This document shows, one piece after another, positions 7,926 to 17,283 of a DNA stretch of 64,000 nt. A program made the position numbers and the translations under genes. The number at the start of each line of letters is the position of its first letter. Position 1 is the stretch's first letter. This stretch comes from Parabacteroides sp. (GTDB lineage: Bacteria > Bacteroidota > Bacteroidia > Bacteroidales > Tannerellaceae). The notes beneath the pieces were generated by a model. It was not told the origin of the DNA. It worked only from the letters and a program-made list of their open reading frames with translations, and ran no database searches. The DNA is taken from assembly GCA_019417325.1 (NCBI GenBank), contig DXVO01000032.1:159085-223084 (forward strand), given 5' to 3'.

Positions 7926-10430
7926 ATGAAAACACTAAATCTACTCGTCTCATTGCTGCTGATAGGCACAATGACCACCCAGGCACAAATATTGCCGCAG
8001 GATTTGTATCCTGAACCGCAGGAAATCATCATTTCCAGCCAACAATACACCCCGACACGCGGATATGCCTTACGCGGCATCAGCAATCCCGACCCGGATG
8101 CAGTCAAACTACTGAAAAAAGCATTGCCTTTCGCCCAATCCGGCAAAGCCCTCCCCCTCGAGATAAAGAAAATAAAAGCAAAGACCCCCGAAATGAAACG
8201 TTCGGGAGCCTATACGCTCGTTATCACCAAAAAAGGGATTACAATCGAAATCGTAGACGACCGTTCCTTGTTTTACGCAGCACAAACGCTCAACCAGTTA
8301 TCCGGTTATGGTGAAAAAGGAACCCGTGTCCTCCCCCTTTGCTCTATCAAGGATTACCCGTCCGTAGCACACCGGGGCATTGTAGAAGGATTTTACGGCG
8401 AACCGTGGAGCCATGCCGACCGCGTGGAACAACTCCGTTTCTACGGAAAACTGAAAATGAACACCTATATCTACGGTCCGAAAGACGACCCTTACCATAG
8501 CTCCCCGAACTGGCGCGAGCCTTATCCCGCCGAACAAGCGCAGCAAATCAAAGAGCTGACCACCGAAGCGGCACGCAATAAGGTCGATTTCGTATGGGCC
8601 ATCCACCCGGGGCAAGACATCCAATGGAACCGGACCGACAGCTTGAACATCATCACCAAATTCGGGCAAATGTATGATTTGGGCGTACGTGCCTTCGCCG
8701 TATTCTTTGACGATATCTCGGGAGAAGGTGCCAAACCGGAAAAGCAAGCCGGCCTCTTGAATTACATACAGAAAGAATTTATCGAAAAGAAACCGGACGT
8801 CCAACCGCTGATTATGTGCCCGACCGAGTACAACCGTGCCTGGGCTACGACCGATTATCTGGATATCCTGGGAGAACAGCTCGACCCGGCCGTCCAGATT
8901 ATGTGGACCGGCGACCGTGTGATAGCCGACATTACCAAAGAAGGGCTGGAATGGGTGAACAAACGCATCCGTCGCCCGGCTTACGTATGGTGGAATTTCC
9001 CGGTCAACGACTACTGCCGCGACCACCTGTTGATGGGACCGGCATACGGGCTGGATACGGAAGCGGCATATGCAATGACCGGATTTGTTGCCAACCCGAT
9101 GGAACGGGCGGAAGCCTCCAAGGTGGGTTTATTCGGAGTGGGTCTATATACCTGGAACATGCCTGCATACGACCCGGAAAAAGCATTCGAAGCCTCCTGC
9201 AAGTATATCATGCCGAATGCTACGATTGCATTCCGTACTTTCTGTGAAAACAACAGCGACCCGGGACCGAACGGGCACCTGTACCGCCGTGAAGAATCCG
9301 CCCGTTATAAAGCGGCTGCCGAATCGTTCCTTGCATCTTATAAGAAAGGCTCTTTCCTCGAAACGGCAGCAAACCGCATGGGCAGCCTGTTCACCCAGAT
9401 AACCGTTGCCCCGGATATGATTTACAGCCGGAGTAAAAACATGGCCCTCATTAAAGAAATCAATCCCTGGCTGCAACAGTTCCAGTTATTAGGTCAAGCC
9501 GGAACACAATCTCTATTGATGGCACATGCCTGGTACAGCAAAGACAAATCCGCCACCTGGTACCGCTATCTGCGCCTGAACTCCTTACTGGACAGTATGA
9601 AAATAATAAACCGTACCTTCAACCAGAATCCGTACCAGAAAGGCATAAAGACCGGTTCGCTGGTACTGACTCCTTTTATCCACGAATTATACCGCCAGAC
9701 CAGCCGCAACTTGCTTGCCAGCGATGAAACTCCCGCCAGTGAAGTGAATATGAGCATGGCTTCTACCCTGACCAATGTGGAACAACTGAAACATCAGCCT
9801 TATTCGGACGATGACAACCAGATAGCTTATGTCCCGCTGTATGAAGTTATCCGCGTGGAACCGGGCGAATATATCGGTTTGGGATGGGAGATTCAGAAAG
9901 AGGCTGCCTCGTTTAATTTCAATATGCCGAAAAGTAATGTGCCGGGACGTGTATTCGAATGGTCTGCCGACGGCAAAAGCTGGACGGCTATACAGGATAT
10001 ACCTGCCGAAGATGTTAAGGAGACAGTTGCCTCCATCGACCCGAAAGCGCGTTATATCCGTATGCGAAATACTTCGGACAAACAAATGCAGTTGTATGTA
10101 TTGAGTTTCAGCGTCACAACGAAAGAAGCCCCGGAAGTCAACGAAGAACTAATGATGTACGACTCGAACCTGAGCACATTCAAAGTATTGAAACCGGGCG
10201 AAAAAGTCCATGTGAAATGCAACGATACGGATAAAATAGAACTCTATCTTTCCGGCGACAACGACAGTATGATTTCCATCACAAGCCCCGAACCGGACGG
10301 CGACAAGCATATCCTTTATTACGGCTATGCCGATTATGTCAAGTTAGACAAATCCGCATTTGAAGGAGCCGATGCGATTGAAATCAGTGCAGTAAGCAAA
10401 CCGGTACGGATACATCAGGTTGTACGGTAA
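7926..10430 (+). CDS. GH84 beta-N-acetylglucosaminidase (O-GlcNAcase/hyaluronidase-like)
   Basis: I start at the ATG at 7926, which begins a good signal peptide (MKTLNLLVSLLLIGTMTTQAQ), rather than the TTG 18 bases upstream. An N-terminal GH20b-like domain (YPEPQEII) is followed by the GH84 barrel: GIVEGFYGEPWSHADR, YGPKDDPYH and the paired catalytic aspartates in FFDDISGEGAKP near residues 261-262. Helical and beta-sandwich regions follow, the last possibly carbohydrate-binding. Total length is ~834 residues, longer than the ~737 of well-studied Bacteroides homologues. The enzyme should cleave terminal beta-linked GlcNAc from host glycans outside the cytoplasm by substrate-assisted catalysis. 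It is not inside a recognisable polysaccharide-utilisation locus. Confidence 0.93.
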   Translation: MKTLNLLVSLLLIGTMTTQAQILPQDLYPEPQEIIISSQQYTPTRGYALRGISNPDPDAVKLLKKALPFAQSGKALPLEIKKIKAKTPEMKRSGAYTLVITKKGITIEIVDDRSLFYAAQTLNQLSGYGEKGTRVLPLCSIKDYPSVAHRGIVEGFYGEPWSHADRVEQLRFYGKLKMNTYIYGPKDDPYHSSPNWREPYPAEQAQQIKELTTEAARNKVDFVWAIHPGQDIQWNRTDSLNIITKFGQMYDLGVRAFAVFFDDISGEGAKPEKQAGLLNYIQKEFIEKKPDVQPLIMCPTEYNRAWATTDYLDILGEQLDPAVQIMWTGDRVIADITKEGLEWVNKRIRRPAYVWWNFPVNDYCRDHLLMGPAYGLDTEAAYAMTGFVANPMERAEASKVGLFGVGLYTWNMPAYDPEKAFEASCKYIMPNATIAFRTFCENNSDPGPNGHLYRREESARYKAAAESFLASYKKGSFLETAANRMGSLFTQITVAPDMIYSRSKNMALIKEINPWLQQFQLLGQAGTQSLLMAHAWYSKDKSATWYRYLRLNSLLDSMKIINRTFNQNPYQKGIKTGSLVLTPFIHELYRQTSRNLLASDETPASEVNMSMASTLTNVEQLKHQPYSDDDNQIAYVPLYEVIRVEPGEYIGLGWEIQKEAASFNFNMPKSNVPGRVFEWSADGKSWTAIQDIPAEDVKETVASIDPKARYIRMRNTSDKQMQLYVLSFSVTTKEAPEVNEELMMYDSNLSTFKVLKPGEKVHVKCNDTDKIELYLSGDNDSMISITSPEPDGDKHILYYGYADYVKLDKSAFEGADAIEISAVSKPVRIHQVVR

Positions 10431-10474
10431 AAGCAGGTTGCTTCCGGCAATATCCTGTTAAAGTTATCCTCGCT

Positions 10475-10588
10475 ACTTGGGAAGAGCATTCCCCGGTAGT
10501 GGGGATACCTCTTCCCTACCGTTGGGGAAACACCTTCCCAAGGAGTGGGGAAACACCTTCCCTAGTATTAGGGAAGCCTCTTCCCTAA
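10475..10588. repeat. Tandem ~23-bp palindromic repeat, about five units
   Basis: Five imperfect copies, spaced 22-24 bases apart, have the core GGGGAAACACCTTCCC or close variants (GGGAAGAGCATTCCCC, GGGGATACCTCTTCCC, GGGAAGCCTCTTCCC). Each unit is itself palindromic (GGGRA...TTCCC), so several mutually exclusive hairpins are possible. The array sits between the GH84 stop and the next start. A role in termination or messenger stability is possible but not shown. Confidence 0.85.
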
Positions 10589-10606
10589 AGTTATAGTTTA
10601 AATAGA

Positions 10607-11245
10607 ATGACAATGGAGCACATTTTTTTTATGCCTTACATAGGCAAGAACTATTATTCGGGTGGGATTTTCGGTAAGAGAATACTCATTTTAGGAGAAA
10701 GCCACTACTGTGACGAGTTGTGTGCCGATTGCGGAATGCCCTGTCATAAAGCGGAATGTGGCAATTTCACCACAAACGTTATGCAACGGTTCCTTTATCG
10801 GAGCAGCAGCTATGAAAGGTGGATGTCTACTTTTACCAAATTCGAACGTTCTTTGGTTAATCAGTTCACCAACGAAGAACAGAGAAAAGAAATATGGGAT
10901 TCCGTCCTGTTCTATAATTATTTGCAGGTAGCCATGACGGAAGCCAGGGAAAAAGGGAATGACGAAGACTATGTTCGTGCCGGAACTGCTTTCTTTGAAG
11001 TATTGGATACCTACCGGCCGGAATATATCATTGTATGGGGCTATCGCCTTTGGAACTATTTGCCGGGAGGAAAGCGGTGGGCGTGGAATGAGGATTTAAT
11101 CGTAGAAGGAGAACCTATCAAGAATGGAAGTTACCTTCTGGCAGACAATACTCATGTCAAAACCATAGCCGTAAAACATCCTTCTACGGGATATGCATGG
11201 GATTATTGGTATCGGATAATAAATGCGTTTATAACAAATAATTAG
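10607..11245 (+). CDS. Uracil-DNA-glycosylase-superfamily-like protein, cysteine-rich N-terminus
   Basis: The 212-residue product has an early GKRILILGESHY segment and a late KHPSTGYAWDYW segment; a GE(S/A)P-like first motif and an HPS second motif are the arrangement of the uracil-DNA glycosylase fold. Between residues 35 and 51 there are five cysteines (C35, C39, C42, C46, C51), which could bind a metal. The family of short proteins starting FMPYIGKNY is found in gut Bacteroidetes without assigned function. A second in-frame ATG lies 6 bases downstream of the chosen start. A DNA-repair or defence role is only inference. Confidence 0.55.
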   Translation: MTMEHIFFMPYIGKNYYSGGIFGKRILILGESHYCDELCADCGMPCHKAECGNFTTNVMQRFLYRSSSYERWMSTFTKFERSLVNQFTNEEQRKEIWDSVLFYNYLQVAMTEAREKGNDEDYVRAGTAFFEVLDTYRPEYIIVWGYRLWNYLPGGKRWAWNEDLIVEGEPIKNGSYLLADNTHVKTIAVKHPSTGYAWDYWYRIINAFITNN

Positions 11246-11309
11246 TGTATAGGAATGTCTGGGATGTAATATTCCAAGCGTTCTTTTGTTAAAAAATATT
11301 AGTAGCGAT

Positions 11310-11347
11310 AGTAATTTGAATTAGTACCGCTACTAATTCAAATTACT
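11310..11347. terminator. Long perfect hairpin between convergent genes
   Basis: A 17-bp perfect stem (AGTAATTTGAATTAGTA and its complement) encloses the loop CCGC. Partial copies of the same TAGTACCGSTACTAAT motif flank it on both sides. It lies between two convergent genes and is followed by a T-rich tract, so it probably acts as a bidirectional terminator. Confidence 0.6.
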
Positions 11348-11403
11348 ACCGGTACTAATTTTTATTTATAGGGGTACTTCGGCTATAGTTAAAAAGTATG
11401 GCT

Positions 11404-12240
11404 TTATGGGTTACAAATACGCCGTGCTATCTCATACCCTTCTTTATAAAGCGCTGATAACCGTTCGGGATTATTGTCCGTACGTCCGACACACATTTTC
11501 TTTTCAGGACGAATAACAAGGGCGTCTCCTTTCGTTTCAAGTTCATCTATATAATCCAGCACTTCATTATAATGGCGGTAACGCAGCTTCAACAGCTTAC
11601 GGATTGCCGGGTATTTACGGTAAATGAAGCCGGGCAACCAGAAATCTTTCTCTTTTTTCCGATACCCTTTGTTCCGGGTCAGGACAACCACATTCTTGGA
11701 AAACCCGTCTTCTATGGCACGACGGATAGGAATCGCATCGCATACGCCTCCATCCACCATCGGAATGCCGTCCACATAAGCAATCGGACACAATACTGGC
11801 AGTGTGCATGAAGCCCGGCATATATCCACCAGACGCGCCGGGTCTTTTTTCTCTTCAAAATATTCGGCTTTTCCCGTCAGGCAGTTACTCGTCACCATAA
11901 CGAAGCGGTTCTCCGACTTGAAATAAGTTTCATAATCCAAGGGATAATATTTCTCGGGATAGGTATAAAACAAGAACTTCATGTCGATATATCCCCTCCC
12001 ACGCAAAAAGTGGCGCAGACCGATATAGTTATATTTCTTCAACAAATCGACATTGCTGTAAAGGGAACGTCCCCTCTGTCGCGAAGCATAAGAAATCCCG
12101 TTGCTGGCACCGGCCGAAACACCGATGGTATAGGGAAACCAGATATTGTTGTCCATAAAGTAATCCAATACGCCGACGGTAAAAATGGCGCGCATCCCCC
12201 CTCCTTCCAGTACTAAACCTGTGTGATTGTCTATTCTCAT
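11404..12240 (-). CDS. Patatin-like phospholipase
   Basis: I start at the ATG at 12240 (MRIDNHTGLVLEGGGM); an in-frame GTG 51 bases upstream is less likely. The 278-residue product has the patatin features: oxyanion GGGMR, nucleophile elbow GVSAG (Ser), and the aspartate of the dyad in VDGGVCDAIP. It is expected to hydrolyse acyl esters of lipids in the cytoplasm; no signal peptide is seen. The family resembles bacterial YjjU/RssA-type proteins, whose physiological substrate is unclear. Its promoter region is shared with nothing upstream; the D-lactate dehydrogenase gene lies 92 bases upstream on the same strand. Confidence 0.88.
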   Translation of the reverse strand: MRIDNHTGLVLEGGGMRAIFTVGVLDYFMDNNIWFPYTIGVSAGASNGISYASRQRGRSLYSNVDLLKKYNYIGLRHFLRGRGYIDMKFLFYTYPEKYYPLDYETYFKSENRFVMVTSNCLTGKAEYFEEKKDPARLVDICRASCTLPVLCPIAYVDGIPMVDGGVCDAIPIRRAIEDGFSKNVVVLTRNKGYRKKEKDFWLPGFIYRKYPAIRKLLKLRYRHYNEVLDYIDELETKGDALVIRPEKKMCVGRTDNNPERLSALYKEGYEIARRICNP

Positions 12241-12332
12241 ATCTTTATCAAAATTAAAGCCATTGCCTGGTTCACACCGGACAATGGCCACAAAAATATA
12301 ATAAATCAGCGATATAAAAACATAGTCTGTAC

Positions 12333-13331
12333 TTAAAGACTAACTTCATTTACTAAAGTATGGTGCTCAAAGAAGTCTTTTATATTCTGCAAAGTCGTCT
12401 CTGCAATATTCTGCATGGCTTCTTTGGTAAAAAATGCCTGGTGTGACGTTACAATCACGTTATTGAACGAAAGCAGACGGGCCAATACATCATCGTCTAT
12501 AATTTTGTCGGACTTATCTTCATAGAAATATTCGCCCTCCTCCTCGTACACGTCCAGCCCTGCGGCGGCTATCTTTTTCTCCTTCAACCCATCTATCAGG
12601 TCGTTGGTATGAATCAACTGTCCACGGCCGGTGTTTATAATCATCACACCCTCTTTCATCTTCGCGATGGAGGCTTTATTTATCATATAACGTGTCTCTT
12701 CCGTCAGCGGGCAATGCAGGGATATAATATCCGATTGCCTATACAGCTCGTCCAATGAAACATAGCTGAATCCCTCTTCTCTGGCATATTTCTCATCCGG
12801 GAACAGGTCGTAGGCCAACACATGCATGCCAAACCCTTTTAATATATGGATTAAGATACGGGCTATCTTACCGGTGCCGACAATACCGACAGTCTTTCCA
12901 TGCATGTCGAATCCCATCAATCCGTTCAGGGAGAAATTACCGTCGCGGGTACGCCAGTAAGCCCTGTTGATTTTACGGTTCAGGGAAAGCATCAATGCGA
13001 CTGAAAATTCGGCCGTTGCATACGGAGAATAGGCAGGGACACGTACTACCGGGAGCCTGCCCTTTGCAGCTTCCAAGTCTACATTATTGAACCCGGCACA
13101 ACGGAGTGCCAAAAGTTTCACCCCATTGCCTACCATGGCATCTATAACCTTGGCATCGGCCGTATCGTTTACAAAGATGCAGACAGCATCCACATCCTGT
13201 GAAAGGATTACATTATTGGGATTCAAAAGCCCTTTATAATAACGGATATCGAAATTAAACTTTTCATTTACCTTATCAAAAGAAGCGATGTCGTAAGGCT
13301 TAGCGCCGAAGAATGATATTTTGTATGCCAT
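12333..13331 (-). CDS. ldhA: D-lactate dehydrogenase (fermentative, NAD-dependent)
   Basis: The ATG at 13331 (MAYKISFFGAKPYD) is chosen over one 24 bases upstream because it aligns with the family start. The 332-residue protein is a D-2-hydroxyacid dehydrogenase: GIVGTGKIARILIHIL is the NAD-binding glycine motif near residue 150, NTGRGQLI and DVYEEEG follow, and TSHQAFFT carries the catalytic His near residue 295. Length and the early FGAKPYD motif favour D-lactate dehydrogenase over other family members. It reduces pyruvate to D-lactate during fermentation. It is divergent from the transglycosylase gene at 13441. Confidence 0.9.
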   Translation of the reverse strand: MAYKISFFGAKPYDIASFDKVNEKFNFDIRYYKGLLNPNNVILSQDVDAVCIFVNDTADAKVIDAMVGNGVKLLALRCAGFNNVDLEAAKGRLPVVRVPAYSPYATAEFSVALMLSLNRKINRAYWRTRDGNFSLNGLMGFDMHGKTVGIVGTGKIARILIHILKGFGMHVLAYDLFPDEKYAREEGFSYVSLDELYRQSDIISLHCPLTEETRYMINKASIAKMKEGVMIINTGRGQLIHTNDLIDGLKEKKIAAAGLDVYEEEGEYFYEDKSDKIIDDDVLARLLSFNNVIVTSHQAFFTKEAMQNIAETTLQNIKDFFEHHTLVNEVSL

Positions 13332-13408
13332 ATGTTTCGTTTTTATATCTAACAAATTGACGGCGCTAAATGTTGAAAGAAAAGAGTTAACCGTCGAAAG
13401 AAAAGGTG

Positions 13409-13416
13409 TACTTTTG
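13409..13416 (+). promoter_or_regulatory. Putative -7 box for the GT51 gene
   Basis: TACTTTTG matches the Bacteroidetes -7 consensus TAnnTTTG exactly and lies 24 bases before the transglycosylase ATG. A TTAA 18 bases upstream is only a weak -33 match. The leader would be very short. Confidence 0.5.
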
Positions 13417-13440
13417 ACGCAGTTTTAAACAAGAAAGAAT

Positions 13441-15372
13441 ATGTATTTTAGGTATAAAATGGCGATAAGGGCAGGTGGTATATCCATTATTGTCCTGATT
13501 TTTCTGATATTGTGCGGGTGCAATTTTATTGTCCGGAAATATACAGACCGCAAACTGGCTGCAATAGAAGAACGCCATCAGCTTGCTATTAAGTATAAAG
13601 ATGTCTATATGCAAGGGCTGAGTGGCATCAGGATAGACGGGCTGAGTATTGTGCCTTCCAATGCCGATACGTTACTGAATGCAGAAAGTATTGAAGTCAG
13701 TCTGGCCCTGCCCGAGCTTCTCCTGTTAAAAGTGAAAGTACAGGAAATCGGGGTGAATCATTTATCCGTCTGTTTTATCAAACAGGAAAAAAATTCAAAC
13801 TTTGATTTTTTATACAGAAACATGCCTTCGGATAAACAGCATGTAAATGCGGTAGAAGCAGAACGTAATTATGCCGGCAATGCCCACAAGGTTTTAGACC
13901 GGGTCTTTCATCTGCTTCCTGCTAATGCTTCATTAACTGATTTAAGAATATCCTACAGGAATAAAGATGATAATTTGCAAATAGAAATTCCCTCTCTCAT
14001 TATAAAAGACCATGCTTTTGAAACAAATATCCGAAGCACGGAAAACGGTATTTCCGGTGAGTGGAAATGCAAAGGGGAACTTCAAAGCAAACAGAAACAG
14101 TTGAAAATCTGCCTGTCCACTCCCCGGGAGACCAAGATAACGCTCCCTTTCCTGAAATACCGTTGGGGGGCCTGTGTCCAATTCGATACGCTTTCCTTTG
14201 AAATGTCTACCCTCAAAGAGGAAAAGGATCTACATGCTTTACAGGGACGTACATATATCAGTGGACTGACCATCCACCAGGAACGTATTTCACCGGATAC
14301 GGTATCTCTGAATCAAGGGCTACTGGACTGGAAACTAAATATAGGAAAGAACTTCTTCGAACTGGACAGTACGACTGAACTGCAATTCAATGAACTCAAA
14401 CTTAACCCCTACCTGAAAATTACCCGGGACAAAGACTGGCGGATTACCGCTTCCGTAGATAAAAAAGATTTTCCGGCAAACGAGTTATTCTACTCTCTTC
14501 CCCACGGGCTTTTTTACAACCTGGAAGGATTGAAAGCCGAGGGAACCTTATCCTGGCATTTCCTGCTGGATATGGATCTATCGCAAATAGACAGCCTGCA
14601 ATTTGAATCGACGCTGAATGGACGGAATTTCCATATAACAAATTACGGAAATACCGATTTGAGGAAAATGAACGAACCGTTTATATATACGGTATATGAA
14701 AATGGTGAACCGGTACGCACTTTTGAAATAGGTACGGCAAATCCGTCATTCCGGCCGTTCAATGCGGTTTCCCATTATCTTCCATTGGCTATCATGCAAA
14801 GTGAAGATGCCGGATTTTTCCAGCATGCCGGTTTTATACCGAGTGCTATCCGCGAATCGTTGATACAAGATATAAAAGAACGCCGTTTTGCCCGTGGAGG
14901 AAGTACACTCAGCATGCAGCTTGTGAAAAATGTATTCCTGAGCCGTAAAAAAACAATCGCCCGCAAACTGGAAGAGATATTGATCGTCTGGTTGATTGAA
15001 ACAAATCATCTGACCCCCAAAGAACGTATGTTTGAAGTTTATTTGAATATTGTAGAATGGGGTCCTCTTATTTATGGGGTAGCTGAGGCTTCGCACTTCT
15101 ATTTCAAGAAAGAACCGGCAGACCTGACCTTGAGCGAATGCATATTTCTGGCCAGCATCATACCTAAGCCCAAACACGTACGGTATTGCTTCGACGGATT
15201 GGAATTAAAACCTTATTATGAGGAATATTTTAACGTAATTCTCAACCGGATGACAGACCGGGGACGAATTACAGCGGAAGAGGCCCAAAATGCCGGACCC
15301 GGTTCCGTCAAGATTACAGGACCTGCCGTTAATATGTTAAAAGCATCGGGTATTCAGGAAGAGGATATGTAG
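13441..15372 (+). CDS. GT51 peptidoglycan glycosyltransferase with large N-terminal AsmA-like domain
   Basis: The 643-residue product has one N-terminal membrane anchor (residues ~12-30, IIVLIFLILCGCNFIV), then ~400 residues of beta-rich sequence that resembles AsmA-type lipid-transfer proteins only loosely, then a GT51 domain from ~440. GT51 motifs are clear: EDAGFFQHAGF with the catalytic Glu at ~455, RGGSTLSMQLVKN, RKLEEI and YLNIVEWG. There is no transpeptidase domain, so the enzyme polymerises lipid II into glycan strands. A monofunctional transglycosylase is normally ~240 residues; the long N-terminal region is unusual relative to E. coli MtgA. Confidence 0.85.
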   Translation: MYFRYKMAIRAGGISIIVLIFLILCGCNFIVRKYTDRKLAAIEERHQLAIKYKDVYMQGLSGIRIDGLSIVPSNADTLLNAESIEVSLALPELLLLKVKVQEIGVNHLSVCFIKQEKNSNFDFLYRNMPSDKQHVNAVEAERNYAGNAHKVLDRVFHLLPANASLTDLRISYRNKDDNLQIEIPSLIIKDHAFETNIRSTENGISGEWKCKGELQSKQKQLKICLSTPRETKITLPFLKYRWGACVQFDTLSFEMSTLKEEKDLHALQGRTYISGLTIHQERISPDTVSLNQGLLDWKLNIGKNFFELDSTTELQFNELKLNPYLKITRDKDWRITASVDKKDFPANELFYSLPHGLFYNLEGLKAEGTLSWHFLLDMDLSQIDSLQFESTLNGRNFHITNYGNTDLRKMNEPFIYTVYENGEPVRTFEIGTANPSFRPFNAVSHYLPLAIMQSEDAGFFQHAGFIPSAIRESLIQDIKERRFARGGSTLSMQLVKNVFLSRKKTIARKLEEILIVWLIETNHLTPKERMFEVYLNIVEWGPLIYGVAEASHFYFKKEPADLTLSECIFLASIIPKPKHVRYCFDGLELKPYYEEYFNVILNRMTDRGRITAEEAQNAGPGSVKITGPAVNMLKASGIQEEDM

Positions 15373-15383
15373 AATATATTACC

Positions 15384-15391
15384 TATATTTG
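15384..15391 (+). promoter_or_regulatory. Putative -7 box for the acyl-CoA ligase gene
   Basis: TATATTTG matches TAnnTTTG exactly and lies 46 bases before the ligase ATG, in the 65-base gap after the transglycosylase. No good -33 box is visible. Confidence 0.45.
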
Positions 15392-15437
15392 CAACATTAA
15401 CCCTGTATTTTGGTTCTTTATAAAAACATATAATATT

Positions 15438-17102
15438 ATGAATGATCGTTTCTTAGGCCTTATAGAAAGAAGCATGAAGGAACATTGGGACCTTCCTGCT
15501 TTCTCCGATTATAACGGACATACTTACCACTTTAAGGATGTTGCCCGCCGGATAGAAAAGTTCCATATTATATTGGAACATGCCGGTATTAAACCGGGCG
15601 ACAAGGTTGCCCTTGTTGGGCGCAATTCATCCAACTGGGCAATTTGTTTCTTCGGAATACTTGCCTATGGTGCAGTAGCTGTACCGATCCTGCACGACTT
15701 TAAACCGGATAATATACATCACATTGTCAACCATTCAGGTTCGAAAGCCGTATTGGCTGCTGCCAGCAACTGGGAAAATATGAATGAGAAGATGATGCCT
15801 GATGTGAAACTCTTTATGCTGCTGGATAATTTCTCTATCATTAAAAGCAAAAACAAAGATGTCCGGATTGTCCGGGAACGGATTAACGAATACTTCGGTA
15901 AGAAGTTTCCCCGCTCCTTCTCGCCCGATGATGTAAAATACCATAAGGAGAAACCGGAAGAATTAGCGGTTCTGAACTATACCTCCGGTACGACCAGTTT
16001 CTCTAAAGGGGTAATGATTCCTTACCGCAGTTTATGGAGTAACACGCAGTTTGCTTACGACCGCCTGCCGTTTATTCATCCGGGCGATAATATTGTCTGT
16101 ATGCTTCCGATGGCGCATATGTACGGTCTGGCATTCGAGATTTTGAACTCGGTAAACAAGGGATGCCATGTGCATTTCCTGACCCGTACGCCCAGCCCGA
16201 AAATTATAGCGGAGGCTTTCGCTACTATCAGGCCGGCGCTGATTCTGGCCGTTCCTCTTATCATTGAGAAGATTATAAAGAATAAGGTTTTCCCCGAACT
16301 GGAAAAACCGCTTACCAAATTGCTGTTGAAGGTTCCTTATATTGACCAGAAAGTAAGGGATATGGTGGCAAAGAAGCTGGAAGCGTCTTTTGGTGGTAAC
16401 TTCGGTGAAATCGTTATCGGGGGTGCCGCTATCAATAAGGAAGTGGAAAGTTTCCTGAAATCCATAAACTTCCGTTACACGGTCGGATATGGAATGACTG
16501 AATGTGGCCCGTTGGTTGCTTATGAACAGTGGGATACCTTCAAACAGGGTTCTGTAGGCCGTATTGTAGACCGTATGGAAGTAAAGATTGATTCGAATGA
16601 CCCGGAAAACGAAGTGGGAGAAATCCTTGTACGCGGAACGAATGTCATGCTGGGTTACTATAAAAATACGGAAGCAACCAAGGCGGTAATGATGCCTAAT
16701 GGCTGGATGCGTACCGGCGACTTAGGCACATTGGATGCTGATGGCTTCCTTTATATCCGCGGACGTAGCAAGACGATGATATTAGGTGCCAGTGGTCAGA
16801 ATATCTATCCGGAAGAGATAGAAGACCGTCTGAATAATATGTTGTATGTAGCCGAATCTCTGATTATTTCGCAAAGTGGTAAATTAGTCGCTTTAATCTA
16901 TCCGGACTGGGAGCAAGTGGATAAAGCTGGTATCCAACATTCCGAAATAGAGAAATTGATGCAACAGAATATCGACCAACTAAATACTGAAATGCCTTCA
17001 TACAGTAAAGTTTCCTGCTTCAAACTGTATCAGGAAGAGTTTGAAAAAACTCCGAAAAGAAGTATTAAACGTTATTTGTATCAACCGGCTGAAGATAATT
17101 AA
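15438..17102 (+). CDS. Long-chain fatty-acid-CoA ligase (AMP-binding)
   Basis: The 554-residue protein is an acyl-adenylate-forming ligase that activates fatty acids with ATP and CoA. Landmarks are the phosphate loop YTSGTTSFSKGVM near residue 185, GYGMTECGPLV, MRTGDLGTLDADGFLYI and the C-terminal TPKRSIKRYLY. Short hydrophobic segments but no real membrane domain are seen, so it is probably cytoplasmic or membrane-associated for lipid recycling. It is monocistronic: its own -7 box lies upstream and a strong terminator downstream. Confidence 0.9.
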   Translation: MNDRFLGLIERSMKEHWDLPAFSDYNGHTYHFKDVARRIEKFHIILEHAGIKPGDKVALVGRNSSNWAICFFGILAYGAVAVPILHDFKPDNIHHIVNHSGSKAVLAAASNWENMNEKMMPDVKLFMLLDNFSIIKSKNKDVRIVRERINEYFGKKFPRSFSPDDVKYHKEKPEELAVLNYTSGTTSFSKGVMIPYRSLWSNTQFAYDRLPFIHPGDNIVCMLPMAHMYGLAFEILNSVNKGCHVHFLTRTPSPKIIAEAFATIRPALILAVPLIIEKIIKNKVFPELEKPLTKLLLKVPYIDQKVRDMVAKKLEASFGGNFGEIVIGGAAINKEVESFLKSINFRYTVGYGMTECGPLVAYEQWDTFKQGSVGRIVDRMEVKIDSNDPENEVGEILVRGTNVMLGYYKNTEATKAVMMPNGWMRTGDLGTLDADGFLYIRGRSKTMILGASGQNIYPEEIEDRLNNMLYVAESLIISQSGKLVALIYPDWEQVDKAGIQHSEIEKLMQQNIDQLNTEMPSYSKVSCFKLYQEEFEKTPKRSIKRYLYQPAEDN

Positions 17103-17165
17103 TATCACGCACTTAAGGCTTATTCGTTCTTTGATATCCTGATCATCAAAGGCCTCTATATAGAT

Positions 17166-17213
17166 GTCGACCTCCGATACTTTTCATAGTATTGAAGGTC
17201 GACAAGTTTTTTC
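17166..17213 (+). terminator. Rho-independent terminator of the acyl-CoA ligase gene
   Basis: GTCGACCTCCGATACT pairs with AGTATTGAAGGTCGAC across a short TTTTCAT loop, followed by AAGTTTTTTCTT. It sits 63 bases after the stop and just before the CRISPR leader. Confidence 0.85.
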
Positions 17214-17283
17214 TTCATAGATGAAACTGGATATAAGACTTAACTTGCTTATTTTCAATAAGGGCTTATTTCCTTTTAAGAGG

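Noticed and set aside
8298..9026. 242-codon frame antisense to the GH84 gene
   Set aside because: It lies wholly inside the GH84 catalytic domain and has no start context or motif.
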